Source of the DNA: Gulosibacter sediminis
Lineage (GTDB): Bacteria > Actinomycetota > Actinomycetes > Actinomycetales > Microbacteriaceae
NCBI RefSeq assembly: GCF_014904065.1
Contig: NZ_JACXJG010000017.1
Span: 125,137-141,123, forward strand
Reading direction: 5' to 3'
DNA: 15,987 nt
The position numbers and the translations under genes were made by a program. Shown here in pieces: positions 5,831 through 12,358 of this stretch. The notes under the pieces are model-generated. The model had not been told where the DNA came from. It did not search any database and saw only the letters and a program-made list of their open reading frames with translations. The stretch's first letter is position 1. Each line of letters opens with the position of its first letter.

Positions 5831-6931
5831 TCACCGCAGGAATTCCGCGCGCAGCGTATCGACCACGCCAACGGCCGAGCCCGAGCGCATGGTGGCGCGC
5901 TGGCGGTCGGCCGGGGTGGAGTCGACGATAACGAGGCCCGAGACGAGCTCGCCCTCGCAGCCGAGGTCGCGGGCGATCTCGAGCAGCTCGTCGATGCGGC
6001 GGGCGAAGCTGCCGCGGGCGGCCTCCTCGCGGCCGTCAGCCGAGACGATGAAGTTCGTGTCGAAGCCCCACCGCGCAGCGCGGAACTTGTTCTCCTGCAC
6101 GACCCAGTCGGGCAGGTGCATCGGTTCCTCGCCCCGGTCGAGCGCGCGCAGGGCCTCTTCGACGATGCACTGGGTCAGCGCGGCGCCGGCGCCGATGTCG
6201 AAGAGTGACGGCGCGGAGTCGGCGATGCGCACCTCGATCGTGCCGAAGCGCGGCGCGGGACGAACATCCCAGCGGAGCTCCTTCGCGTCGAGGATCGTGC
6301 CCGAACGCACCATCGCGTCGACGGTGTCACTGATGTCGTCCCAGTCGCGCAGCTGCGGCGGAATGCCACCCGTGGGCAGTTGCTGGAAGAGCATCGAGCG
6401 GTGCGAGGCGAACTGCGTGTCGACGCCGCCCCAAAACGGGCTCGAGCTCGACAGGGCAAGCAGCCAGGGGAAGTTCGCGAGCACCGCGTTCATCACCGGC
6501 ACCACCACATCCGACGAGGGCAGGCCGACGTGCACGTGCAGCCCCCAGATCGAGAGCTGTCGCCCCCAGTCGCGCGAGCGCTCGACGACGCGCAGGTAGC
6601 GATCCTCAGGCACGAGGGTCTGCACGTGCCAGTCGGAGAACGGATGCGTGCCGGCGCCGATCGCGGCGACGCCGAGCGGGTCGCAGGCTGCGGCAAGCTT
6701 GTCGCGCAGCGTGCGCAGATCGGCGATTGCTCCGGGCACATTGCGGTGCACCTCGGTGACGAGCTCGACCGTATTGGTAAGGAACTCGCCGACGCAACGG
6801 GGCTCGTTCACCGCGGCGATTACTTCACCGGCGCGACCGGCGAGATCGCCGGAGGCACGGTCAACTAGCGCGAGTTCCCACTCGACCCCGAGGGTGGCGC
6901 GTTCGGACAGGGTGAAGTCCATGGATGACAT
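5831..6931 (-). CDS. YbdK family carboxylate-amine ligase (glutamate-cysteine ligase 2 fold)
   Basis: 366 residues, normal for the GCS2/YbdK family of ATP-dependent ligases. Visible signatures are GVEWELALVD (about 15-24; family GxExE metal-binding pattern), TNTVELVTE, GTHPFSDW, WGLHVHVGLP with the conserved HVHVG, SSPFWGGVDTQFASHRS, and WDVRPAPRFGTIEVRIAD. An ENKFRAARWG segment is near the C-terminus. YbdK proteins show weak glutamate-cysteine ligase activity in vitro, but actinobacteria of this kind normally make mycothiol, not glutathione, so the true substrate is open. Two starts are possible, MSSMDF (6931) and MDF (6922). Neither has a clear Shine-Dalgarno, and homology does not extend upstream, so the longer frame to 7096 is rejected. 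AATAAT on the minus strand (plus 6953-6958) could be its -10. It diverges from rpsP. Confidence 0.9.
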   Translation of the reverse strand: MSSMDFTLSERATLGVEWELALVDRASGDLAGRAGEVIAAVNEPRCVGEFLTNTVELVTEVHRNVPGAIADLRTLRDKLAAACDPLGVAAIGAGTHPFSDWHVQTLVPEDRYLRVVERSRDWGRQLSIWGLHVHVGLPSSDVVVPVMNAVLANFPWLLALSSSSPFWGGVDTQFASHRSMLFQQLPTGGIPPQLRDWDDISDTVDAMVRSGTILDAKELRWDVRPAPRFGTIEVRIADSAPSLFDIGAGAALTQCIVEEALRALDRGEEPMHLPDWVVQENKFRAARWGFDTNFIVSADGREEAARGSFARRIDELLEIARDLGCEGELVSGLVIVDSTPADRQRATMRSGSAVGVVDTLRAEFLR

Positions 6932-7141
6932 CGTACGCGGGGCACGGAGTCGATTATTTGAGTGAACTGATTCCGAGCGGGACTCCCGCGGGGCCGAGAA
7001 ATCTGCAAGAATAGTCAGCTGAGTCTGTGCCAGCGACCCTCTATCCGCAGCGTGCAGCGAATCCGGACGTCGGCGAGTGCGCCCCACGCATATCACCGCT
7101 CAGTCTTTGATCGTTAACTAGTTTCAACAAGCAGGAGACAC

Positions 7142-7573
7142 GTGTCTGTCAAGATTCGTCTGAAGCGCCTGGGCAAGATCCGGGCACCGTTCTACCGCGT
7201 CGTGGTCGCCGACGAGCGCTCGAAGCGCGATGGTCGAGTGATCGAGGAGATCGGTAAGTACCACCCCACCGAGAACCCCTCGCTCATCGAGATCGAGTCG
7301 GAGCGCGCGCAGTACTGGCTTTCGGTCGGCGCACAGCCCACCGAGGCCGTCCTCGCACTGCTCAAGCTGACCGGTGACTGGGGTAAGTTCAAGGGCGAAG
7401 GCTCGACCGAGTCGCAGGTCAAGTCGCCCGAGGCCAAGGAAGCTTTCCAGGCCGACGAGAACAAGAAGCCCGTCCTCAAGCCGAAGTCGGAGCCGAAGGC
7501 TTCGCAGGCTGAGGCAGAGGCTGACGCTGAGGTTGCCGAGCCGGCCGCCGAGGCCGAGGCATCCGCCGAATAA
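7142..7573 (+). CDS. rpsP: 30S ribosomal protein S16 with acidic C-terminal extension
   Basis: S16 is an early-assembling small-subunit protein. Residues 1-85 form the S16 core: [37 protein letters not shown] (about 30-42) and [15 protein letters not shown] (about 56-70). The remaining 58 or so residues are a low-complexity Lys/Pro then Glu/Ala-rich tail, common in actinobacterial S16 but absent from E. coli S16 (about 82 residues). The start is GTG with AGGAG five bases upstream (7132-7136). It is the first gene of rpsP-khpA-rimM-trmD, with 18 bases to khpA. The 210-base divergent region with ybdK holds no promoter I can name with confidence. Confidence 0.96.
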   Translation: MSVKIRLKRLGKIRAPFYRVVVADERSKRDGRVIEEIGKYHPTENPSLIEIESERAQYWLSVGAQPTEAVLALLKLTGDWGKFKGEGSTESQVKSPEAKEAFQADENKKPVLKPKSEPKASQAEAEADAEVAEPAAEAEASAE

Positions 7574-7591
7574 TCCCAAGAAGGAGTCCCA

Positions 7592-7822
7592 ATGCTTGCT
7601 TCCGCGCTTGAACACCTCGTCCGTGGCATCGTTGATCGCCCGGACGACGTCCGCGTGGACGCAATCGACTCCGCCCGCGGCGAGGTCCTCGAGGTGCACG
7701 TGCACTCCGAGGACCTCGGCCGCGTCATTGGTCGACAGGGACGCACAGCGACGGCGCTGCGCACCCTCATCACCGCACTTGCCGACGGCCGCCGCGTCCG
7801 CGTTGACGTGGCTGATAACTAA
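7592..7822 (+). CDS. khpA: KH-domain RNA-binding protein KhpA
   Basis: 76 residues, a single KH domain of the KhpA (YlqC) type. The GxxG loop that contacts RNA is GRQG at 47-50 in the segment RVIGRQGRTATALRTLI. KhpA usually works with KhpB/Jag as an RNA-binding pair; in Streptococcus it affects cell elongation and division. The conserved position between rpsP and rimM suggests a link with ribosome biogenesis. AGGAG lies a few bases upstream of the ATG (AAGAAGGAGTCCCAATG). The TAA stop is followed after one base by the proposed TTG start of rimM. Confidence 0.94.
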   Translation: MLASALEHLVRGIVDRPDDVRVDAIDSARGEVLEVHVHSEDLGRVIGRQGRTATALRTLITALADGRRVRVDVADN

Positions 7823-7823
7823 G

Positions 7824-8375
7824 TTGTCCGCACGCAGCCGCAGCGGGATTACCCAGCTGCGCGTCGGACGCCTCGTCAAGGCACACGGGCTCAAGGGAGC
7901 CCTCAAAGTCGAGCTTTACACCGACGAGCCCGAGCGACGCTTCGTACCCGGCGCATCCTTCTCGCTTCAGGTGCCGACGACGTCGCCGTGGCGCGGCAAG
8001 AACGTGACCCTGCGCGAGTTGCGCTGGTTCAACGAGTCGCCCGTCGCGTTCTTCGAAGATGTCACTGACCGCACCACCGCCGAGACCCTGATCAAGGCGA
8101 TCCTCTGGGTCGACCAGGACGAGGCGGAGGAGCTCGCACCCGACACCTGGTACGACCACCAGCTCGTCGAGCTCGATGTGCAGATCGACGGCACCTCGGT
8201 GGGCACGGTCGAGCGCGTCGACCACTTCCCCGCCCAGGATCTCTTGGTCGTGAAGACGCCGAAGGGCGACGTCATGGTGCCGTTCGTGAAGGACATCGTG
8301 CCTGCAGTCGATCTTGAGGTCGGCGTTGTCACGCTGACCCCGCCCGGCGGCCTGTTCGACGACGCGAGCGAGTAG
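7824..8375 (+). CDS. rimM: 16S rRNA processing protein RimM
   Basis: RimM binds the 30S subunit through S19 and helps mature the 3' domain of 16S rRNA. About 183 residues. The N-terminal RimM domain begins ITQLRVGRLVKAHGLKGALKVE (described by its LRVGRLVKAHGLKG core) and the PRC-barrel part contains VGTVERVDHFPAQDLLVV and VMVPFVKDIVPAVDLE. The frame is open well upstream, so the start must be chosen. TTG at 7824, one base after the khpA stop, gives a family-sized protein. There is no good Shine-Dalgarno, which fits translational coupling to khpA. An in-frame TTG at 7803 inside khpA is the alternative. trmD follows after six bases. Confidence 0.92.
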   Translation: MSARSRSGITQLRVGRLVKAHGLKGALKVELYTDEPERRFVPGASFSLQVPTTSPWRGKNVTLRELRWFNESPVAFFEDVTDRTTAETLIKAILWVDQDEAEELAPDTWYDHQLVELDVQIDGTSVGTVERVDHFPAQDLLVVKTPKGDVMVPFVKDIVPAVDLEVGVVTLTPPGGLFDDASE

Positions 8376-8381
8376 CCCGCG

Positions 8382-9098
8382 ATGCGCATCGACATCGTCA
8401 CGATCTTCCCGCAGTTCTTCGACATCCTCGATCTCTCGCTGCTCGGAAAGGCGCGCACGCAGGGCATCATCGACCTGCACATCCACGACCTGCGCGACGC
8501 GGCGCATGACCGTCACCGCACCGTCGACGACACTCCGTACGGCGGCGGCGCCGGCATGGTCATGAAACCCGAGCCCTGGGGCGAAACGCTCGACGGCATT
8601 CTCGCGGCCTCGCCCGCCGAGAACGGCCCGCTCATCGTCTTCCCCTCCCCCGCCGGCGACGTGTTCACGCAGGCGCGCGCGCATGACTTCGCGGGCGAGG
8701 AACACATCGTGTTCGGCTGCGGCCGCTACGAGGGCATCGACCAGCGCGTGTTCCACTGGGCCGCCGAGCACGCCCGCGTCTCGCTCGTGTCGATCGGCGA
8801 CTACGTGCTCAACGGCGGCGAGGTCGCCGTCATGGCGATGATCGAGGCCTTCGGCCGGCTGATTCCGGGCGTCGTCGGTAACCCGGCATCGCTCGTCGAG
8901 GAGTCGCACTCCGACGGCCTGCTCGAATACCCGAGCTACACGAAGCCCGCGCAGTGGCGCGGCCTCGACGTGCCCGACGTGCTGCTCAGCGGTCACCACG
9001 GCAACGTCGCGAAGTGGCGCCACGAGCAGCAACTCGAGCGCACCCAGCGCGTGCGCCCCGACCTCTACGAGGCCTTCCAAGCACGCGACGACGCGTAG
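8382..9098 (+). CDS. trmD: tRNA (guanine-N1)-methyltransferase
   Basis: TrmD methylates G37 next to the anticodon using S-adenosylmethionine and prevents +1 frameshifting. The 238 residues are family length. Motifs: [13 protein letters not shown] at the start, [17 protein letters not shown] (49-65), the trefoil-knot SAM site with [13 protein letters not shown] (111-123) and [15 protein letters not shown] (137-151), then R159IPGVVG. The [13 protein letters not shown] segment (177-189) carries the catalytic Asp at 178 by analogy with E. coli Asp169. It is the last gene of the operon, six bases after rimM, and converges with ffh. In most relatives rplS follows trmD on the same strand; here rplS lies far to the left on the opposite strand. 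Confidence 0.96.
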   Translation: MRIDIVTIFPQFFDILDLSLLGKARTQGIIDLHIHDLRDAAHDRHRTVDDTPYGGGAGMVMKPEPWGETLDGILAASPAENGPLIVFPSPAGDVFTQARAHDFAGEEHIVFGCGRYEGIDQRVFHWAAEHARVSLVSIGDYVLNGGEVAVMAMIEAFGRLIPGVVGNPASLVEESHSDGLLEYPSYTKPAQWRGLDVPDVLLSGHHGNVAKWRHEQQLERTQRVRPDLYEAFQARDDA

Positions 9099-9102
9099 CT
9101 CT

Positions 9103-9144
9103 ACGTTTCACCTCGTCACTGAGACGGGTTGCGACGCAAAACGT
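9103..9144. terminator. Candidate bidirectional terminator between trmD and ffh
   Basis: ACGTTT (9103-9108) and AAACGT (9139-9144) are exact complements and enclose an inner hairpin ACC-T-CGTC ... GACG-GGT (9110-9129, one bulged T). There is no long T-tract. It lies in the 76-base gap between convergent genes, where a two-way terminator is expected, but the fold is only moderate. Confidence 0.4.
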
Positions 9145-9174
9145 GGACGAAAATGAGCGCCTCGGGCGCCGCGC

Positions 9175-10734
9175 CTACTTGCGCAGGTACTTCTGCAGCT
9201 TCTCGAGCTCTTCGGGGCTCGGCTGAGCGCCGCCGGCCCCGCCACCGAAGGCGCCGCCACCGAACGACGAGCCACTCGGCGCGCTCTGCGCCGGTGCCTC
9301 GACGCCCCGCTTCGCCGGGTTGCCCGAGAACTTCTTGCCCTTCTTGGCGTTCTTCTTCGCCTGCTTGGCTGCCACCGCGCGGCCACCGCCCGACGAGGGC
9401 ATGCCGGGCATCGACGGCATGCCGCCGCGCGCGACCTGGCGCATCATCTTCGACGACTGCTCGAAGCGCTTCATGAGGTCGTTGACCTCGCTCACGCTCG
9501 TGCCCGAACCGCGGGCGATGCGCGAGCGGCGCGAGCCGTTGAGCACCTTCGGCGTCTTGCGCTCGAGCGGCGTCATCGACTGAATGATCGCCTCGATGCG
9601 CACCATGCTCGACTCGTCGAAGTCGTCGAGCTGCTGGCGCATCTCTTTCGTGACGCCCGGCATCATGCCGATCATCTTCTTGAAGTTGCCGGCGCGACGC
9701 AGCTGCTGCATCTGCTTGAGGAAGTCGTCGAGCGTGAACTCGTTCGCCGCGAGCTTCTCGGCGGCCTCTCGGGCCTCCTCCTCATCGAAGGCCTTCTGCG
9801 CCTGCTCGATGAGCGAGAGCACGTCACCCATGTTGAGGATGCGGTTTGCCATGCGGTCGGGGTGGAACAGCTCGAAGTCGTCGAGGCGCTCACCGGTCGA
9901 CGCGAACATGATCGGGCGCCCCGTGGCCTGCGCGACCGAGAGCGCCGCACCACCGCGAGCGTCACCGTCGAGCTTCGTGAGCACGACGCCCGAGAAGTCG
10001 ACGCCGTCTTGGAACGCCTTCGCTGTCGCGACCGCGTCCTGACCGATCATCGAGTCGATGACGAACAGCACCTCATCGGGGTTCGTCGCCTGCTTGATGT
10101 CGCGGGCCTGCTGCATGAGCGTCTCGTCGACGCCGAGCCGACCGGCGGTGTCGATGACGACGACGTCGTGGAGCTTCTCGTTGGCGAGTCGGATCGACTC
10201 GCGCGCGACGCGCACCGGGTCGCCCTCGCCGTTGCCGCGCTCGGGCGCGAAGACTGGCACGCCGGCCTGGTCGCCGACGATCTGCAGCTGCTGCACCGCG
10301 TTCGGGCGCTGCAGGTCGGCTGCGACGAGCATCGGCGAGTGCTTCTGCCCGACGAGCCACTTCGCGAGCTTGCCCGCGAGCGTCGTCTTACCAGCACCCT
10401 GCAGACCGACGAGCATGATCACCGTCGGCGGGCGCTTCGCGAACTGCAGCTGGCGGGCTTCTTCCCCACCGAGGATGCGCACCAGCTCGTCGTTGACGAT
10501 CTGCACGACCTGCTGCGCCGGGTTGAGCGCGCGGTTCACTTCGTCGCTCAGGGCGCGCTCGCGCACGTGCGCGGCGAAGTCCTTGACGACGGGAAGCGCG
10601 ACGTCGGCCTCCAGCAGGGCGCGACGAATCTCGCGGACGGTGCCGTCGACGTCGGCTGGAGTGAGCTTGCCCTTCGAGCGCAGATTGCTCAGCGCGTCGA
10701 CAAGGCGGTCTGAAAGGTTCCCGAACAAGGCCAT
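9175..10734 (-). CDS. ffh: Signal recognition particle protein Ffh
   Basis: Ffh binds 4.5S RNA and the signal sequences of nascent membrane and exported proteins, and delivers them to FtsY. About 519 residues. An N-terminal helical domain (1-90) precedes the GTPase domain with G1 GLQGAGKTT (about 110-118), G3 DTAGRL (195-200) and TKLDGDARGG (253-262). A Met-rich M domain runs from about 325, containing FLKQMQQLRRAGNFKKMIGMMPG-type residues and the RNA-binding GSRRSRIARGSGTS. It ends with a Gly/Lys/Pro tail of about 80 residues, as in actinobacteria. An upstream in-frame ATG (10746) overlaps the TAGAAT -10 box at 10745-10750, so I choose the second Met, which gives the typical MALFGNLSDRL. ftsY, its receptor, is in the same window. 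Confidence 0.95.
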   Translation of the reverse strand: MALFGNLSDRLVDALSNLRSKGKLTPADVDGTVREIRRALLEADVALPVVKDFAAHVRERALSDEVNRALNPAQQVVQIVNDELVRILGGEEARQLQFAKRPPTVIMLVGLQGAGKTTLAGKLAKWLVGQKHSPMLVAADLQRPNAVQQLQIVGDQAGVPVFAPERGNGEGDPVRVARESIRLANEKLHDVVVIDTAGRLGVDETLMQQARDIKQATNPDEVLFVIDSMIGQDAVATAKAFQDGVDFSGVVLTKLDGDARGGAALSVAQATGRPIMFASTGERLDDFELFHPDRMANRILNMGDVLSLIEQAQKAFDEEEAREAAEKLAANEFTLDDFLKQMQQLRRAGNFKKMIGMMPGVTKEMRQQLDDFDESSMVRIEAIIQSMTPLERKTPKVLNGSRRSRIARGSGTSVSEVNDLMKRFEQSSKMMRQVARGGMPSMPGMPSSGGGRAVAAKQAKKNAKKGKKFSGNPAKRGVEAPAQSAPSGSSFGGGAFGGGAGGAQPSPEELEKLQKYLRK

Positions 10735-10744
10735 AGTGTCGGCC

Positions 10745-10750
10745 ATTCTA
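10745..10750 (-). promoter_or_regulatory. Predicted ffh -10 element (TAGAAT)
   Basis: The minus strand reads TAGAAT, close to the consensus TATAAT, ten bases before the chosen ffh ATG. Transcription would begin within a few bases of that ATG, giving an almost leaderless mRNA. No recognisable -35 is present. The box overlaps the alternative upstream ATG. Confidence 0.5.
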
Positions 10751-10784
10751 CCGGCAATCGGCCGGGACTACCGGGCGGGCCGAG

Positions 10785-11690
10785 TCAGTCGGCGGCGTGC
10801 TGCACCGCGATCCGGATGAGCTCGCTCGCGCTGGCGGGTAGCTCGGGCTCTTCGCGCCAGATCGCGGTAAGTGGCCGGTGCAACTCGAGGTCGGCGACGT
10901 CGACGCGGCGGAGCCGACCCGCCGCGAGGTCTTCGGCGACGGTGAGCGCGCTCATGACCGCCGGGGCTATGCCCGCCGTGACGGCGCCTCGCACCGAGAG
11001 GATCGCCGAGAACTCGGCCCGGGGCTCGGCGGCCACGAGTTGCGGATGCTGCTCCCCCAGCAACTGTTCAAGTACCTGACGCGTGCCCGAGCCCGACTCG
11101 CGCACGACGAGCGGCATCGCCGCGAGCTCCTGCGCGGTGATGAAATCGCGCGAGGCCCAATCGTGGCTTGGCGCCACGACCACGACGAGCTCGTCGTGCC
11201 CGACCACGCGGTGCTCCAAGCCGCTCGGCTCGTCGAGCGATTCGATGAAGCCGATCACGGCCGCGCCCGAGTGCACCTCGCGAATCACCTCGACCGAGTT
11301 CACCGCGTGCACGTGCGGGCTCGTCGCGGTGCCAGCCTGCTCGAGCTGGCTCAGCCACTGCGGCAGCAGGTAGCCGGCGATCGTCTGCGAGGCCGCGACC
11401 CGCAGCGTGCTCGTGCGATCGGCCCGCAGCGAGGTGAGCCGCTCCTGAAAGCGGTCGGTCGCGACGAGCAGCTCGGCGATCCAGTCAGCCACGACCTGGC
11501 CGGTCTCGGTGGGCTGCGAGCCGCGGGCACCGCGCTCGAGCAGGTCGAGGCCGAGTTCGTGCTCGAGTTTGCGCATCCGTTCTGACACCGCCTGTTGCGA
11601 GCGGTCGGCGGCCGCTGCGGCCGCGTTGATGCTGCCACGCTCGACAACACACACGAACAGTTCGAGCGAATCCAAATCTAGACGGGTCAC
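10785..11690 (-). CDS. LysR-family transcriptional regulator
   Basis: 301 residues from the GTG chosen here, the usual LysR length. The N-terminal winged helix-turn-helix is clear: LDSLELFVCVVERGSINAAAAAADRSQQAVSERMRKLEHELG is spread over about residues 7-48, followed by LLERGARGSQPTETG. From about residue 90 comes the periplasmic-binding-protein-like effector domain (TLRVAASQTIAGYLLPQWL onward, with SAAVIGFIE and LVVVVAPSHDWA segments). The effector is unknown; the outline is similar to CysB/CbbR-type members. The longer frame to 11828 is rejected because it would run through the divergent gene and homology starts at the GTG. TACCTT (minus strand, plus 11697-11702) is six bases before the GTG, suggesting a leaderless message. 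The natural target is the divergent carbonic-anhydrase-like gene 52 bases away. Confidence 0.9.
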   Translation of the reverse strand: MTRLDLDSLELFVCVVERGSINAAAAAADRSQQAVSERMRKLEHELGLDLLERGARGSQPTETGQVVADWIAELLVATDRFQERLTSLRADRTSTLRVAASQTIAGYLLPQWLSQLEQAGTATSPHVHAVNSVEVIREVHSGAAVIGFIESLDEPSGLEHRVVGHDELVVVVAPSHDWASRDFITAQELAAMPLVVRESGSGTRQVLEQLLGEQHPQLVAAEPRAEFSAILSVRGAVTAGIAPAVMSALTVAEDLAAGRLRRVDVADLELHRPLTAIWREEPELPASASELIRIAVQHAAD

Positions 11691-11696
11691 AGAGTC

Positions 11697-11702
11697 AAGG
11701 TA
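11697..11702 (-). promoter_or_regulatory. Predicted -10 element of the lysR gene (TACCTT)
   Basis: TAnnnT hexamer on the minus strand, six bases upstream of the GTG start, placing the transcription start on or next to the start codon. No clear -35. Confidence 0.4.
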
Positions 11703-11729
11703 GCGCCTCCCGGTGTCGGCGGCTCCCAA

Positions 11730-11735
11730 TACACT
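11730..11735 (+). promoter_or_regulatory. Predicted -10 element of the gamma-carbonic-anhydrase-like gene (TACACT)
   Basis: TAnnnT hexamer with exactly seven bases (GGGCAAC) before the ATG, the spacing expected for a leaderless transcript. It is overlapped by a small inverted repeat CCCA-N6-TGGG (11725-11738). Confidence 0.5.
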
Positions 11736-11742
11736 GGGCAAC

Positions 11743-12297
11743 ATGCAAGGACCACTGTTGCTCCCCTTCAATGGCGTCAGCCCCCGCATCCACCGTTCGG
11801 CGTGGATCGCGCCGAACGCCACGATCATCGGCGACGTCGAGATCGGCCCCGACTCAAGTGTCTTCTACGGCTGCGTGCTGCGCGGCGACTCGGGCGCGAT
11901 CCGCATCGGCGCGCGCACGAACCTGCAAGACGGCACCGTCGTGCACGTCGATGCCGACGCGCCCTGCACCCTCGGCGATGACGTCACGGTCGGCCACGCC
12001 GCGATGCTCCACGGTACGACCGTCGGCGACGGCACACTCGTCGGCATGCGCGCCTCGCTGCTGAGCCACTCGGTCATCGGTACCGGCTCGCTGATCGCGG
12101 CCGGCGCCGTCGTGCTCGAGGGCTTCGAGATCGGCGACCGCGTGCTCGCCGCCGGTGTGCCCGCGAAGATTCGCCGCGAGCTCACCGAAGAGGAGTCGGC
12201 TGGGTTCATCCCCCATGCCGGCGGCTACGTCGACCTGTCGAAGGGCCAGCCGACGCTGCCCGAGGCGCTCTCGCTCGACACCTGCTGGTTCGAGTAA
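11743..12297 (+). CDS. Gamma-carbonic anhydrase-like protein (left-handed beta-helix, YrdA/PaaY type)
   Basis: 184 residues built of hexapeptide repeats typical of the left-handed beta-helix, e.g. IGDVEIGPDSSVFYGCVLRGD (residues 29-49). The three histidines that bind zinc between subunits in this family are present: His68 (VVHVD), His85 and His90 (VGHAAMLHG). Arg47 of LRGD, conserved near the metal site, is also there. A hydrophobic C-terminal helix segment with CWFE closes the protein. Many members are called gamma-carbonic anhydrases without measured activity, and some are thioesterases or acyltransferase-like, so activity is inferred. An upstream in-frame GTG (11713) exists; the ATG is preferred for homology and for the -10 box seven bases before it. 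It is divergent from a LysR regulator and ends at a strong bidirectional terminator. Confidence 0.88.
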   Translation: MQGPLLLPFNGVSPRIHRSAWIAPNATIIGDVEIGPDSSVFYGCVLRGDSGAIRIGARTNLQDGTVVHVDADAPCTLGDDVTVGHAAMLHGTTVGDGTLVGMRASLLSHSVIGTGSLIAAGAVVLEGFEIGDRVLAAGVPAKIRRELTEEESAGFIPHAGGYVDLSKGQPTLPEALSLDTCWFE

Positions 12298-12313
12298 GCC
12301 GCGAACAACGACA

Positions 12314-12355
12314 GCGGGGCAGGTCACGATCGTGACCGGCCCCGCACTCGTTTTC
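12314..12355. terminator. Strong bidirectional terminator between the carbonic-anhydrase-like gene and htrA
   Basis: GCGGGGC (12314-12320) pairs with GCCCCGC (12339-12345). After one A-G mismatch, GGTCACG pairs with CGTGACC around the centre at 12329-12330. On the plus strand TTTT follows closely (12351-12354), giving a classic intrinsic terminator there; on the minus strand the trailing sequence TGTCGTTGTTC is only moderately T-rich. It sits in the 61-base gap between two convergent genes. Confidence 0.85.
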
Positions 12356-12358
12356 CTC

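Noticed and set aside
5831..7096. Longer 421-residue form of the YbdK protein
   Set aside because: The extra 55 N-terminal residues lie in the divergent promoter region with rpsP, have no family similarity and lack a ribosome-binding site.
7770..9080. Minus-strand open frame of 436 codons opposite rimM and trmD
   Set aside because: Both sense genes are unmistakable; a long open antisense frame is expected from GC-rich third positions.
10785..11828. Longer 347-residue form of the LysR regulator
   Set aside because: It would overlap the start of the divergent carbonic-anhydrase-like gene; the helix-turn-helix begins a few residues after the GTG at 11690.
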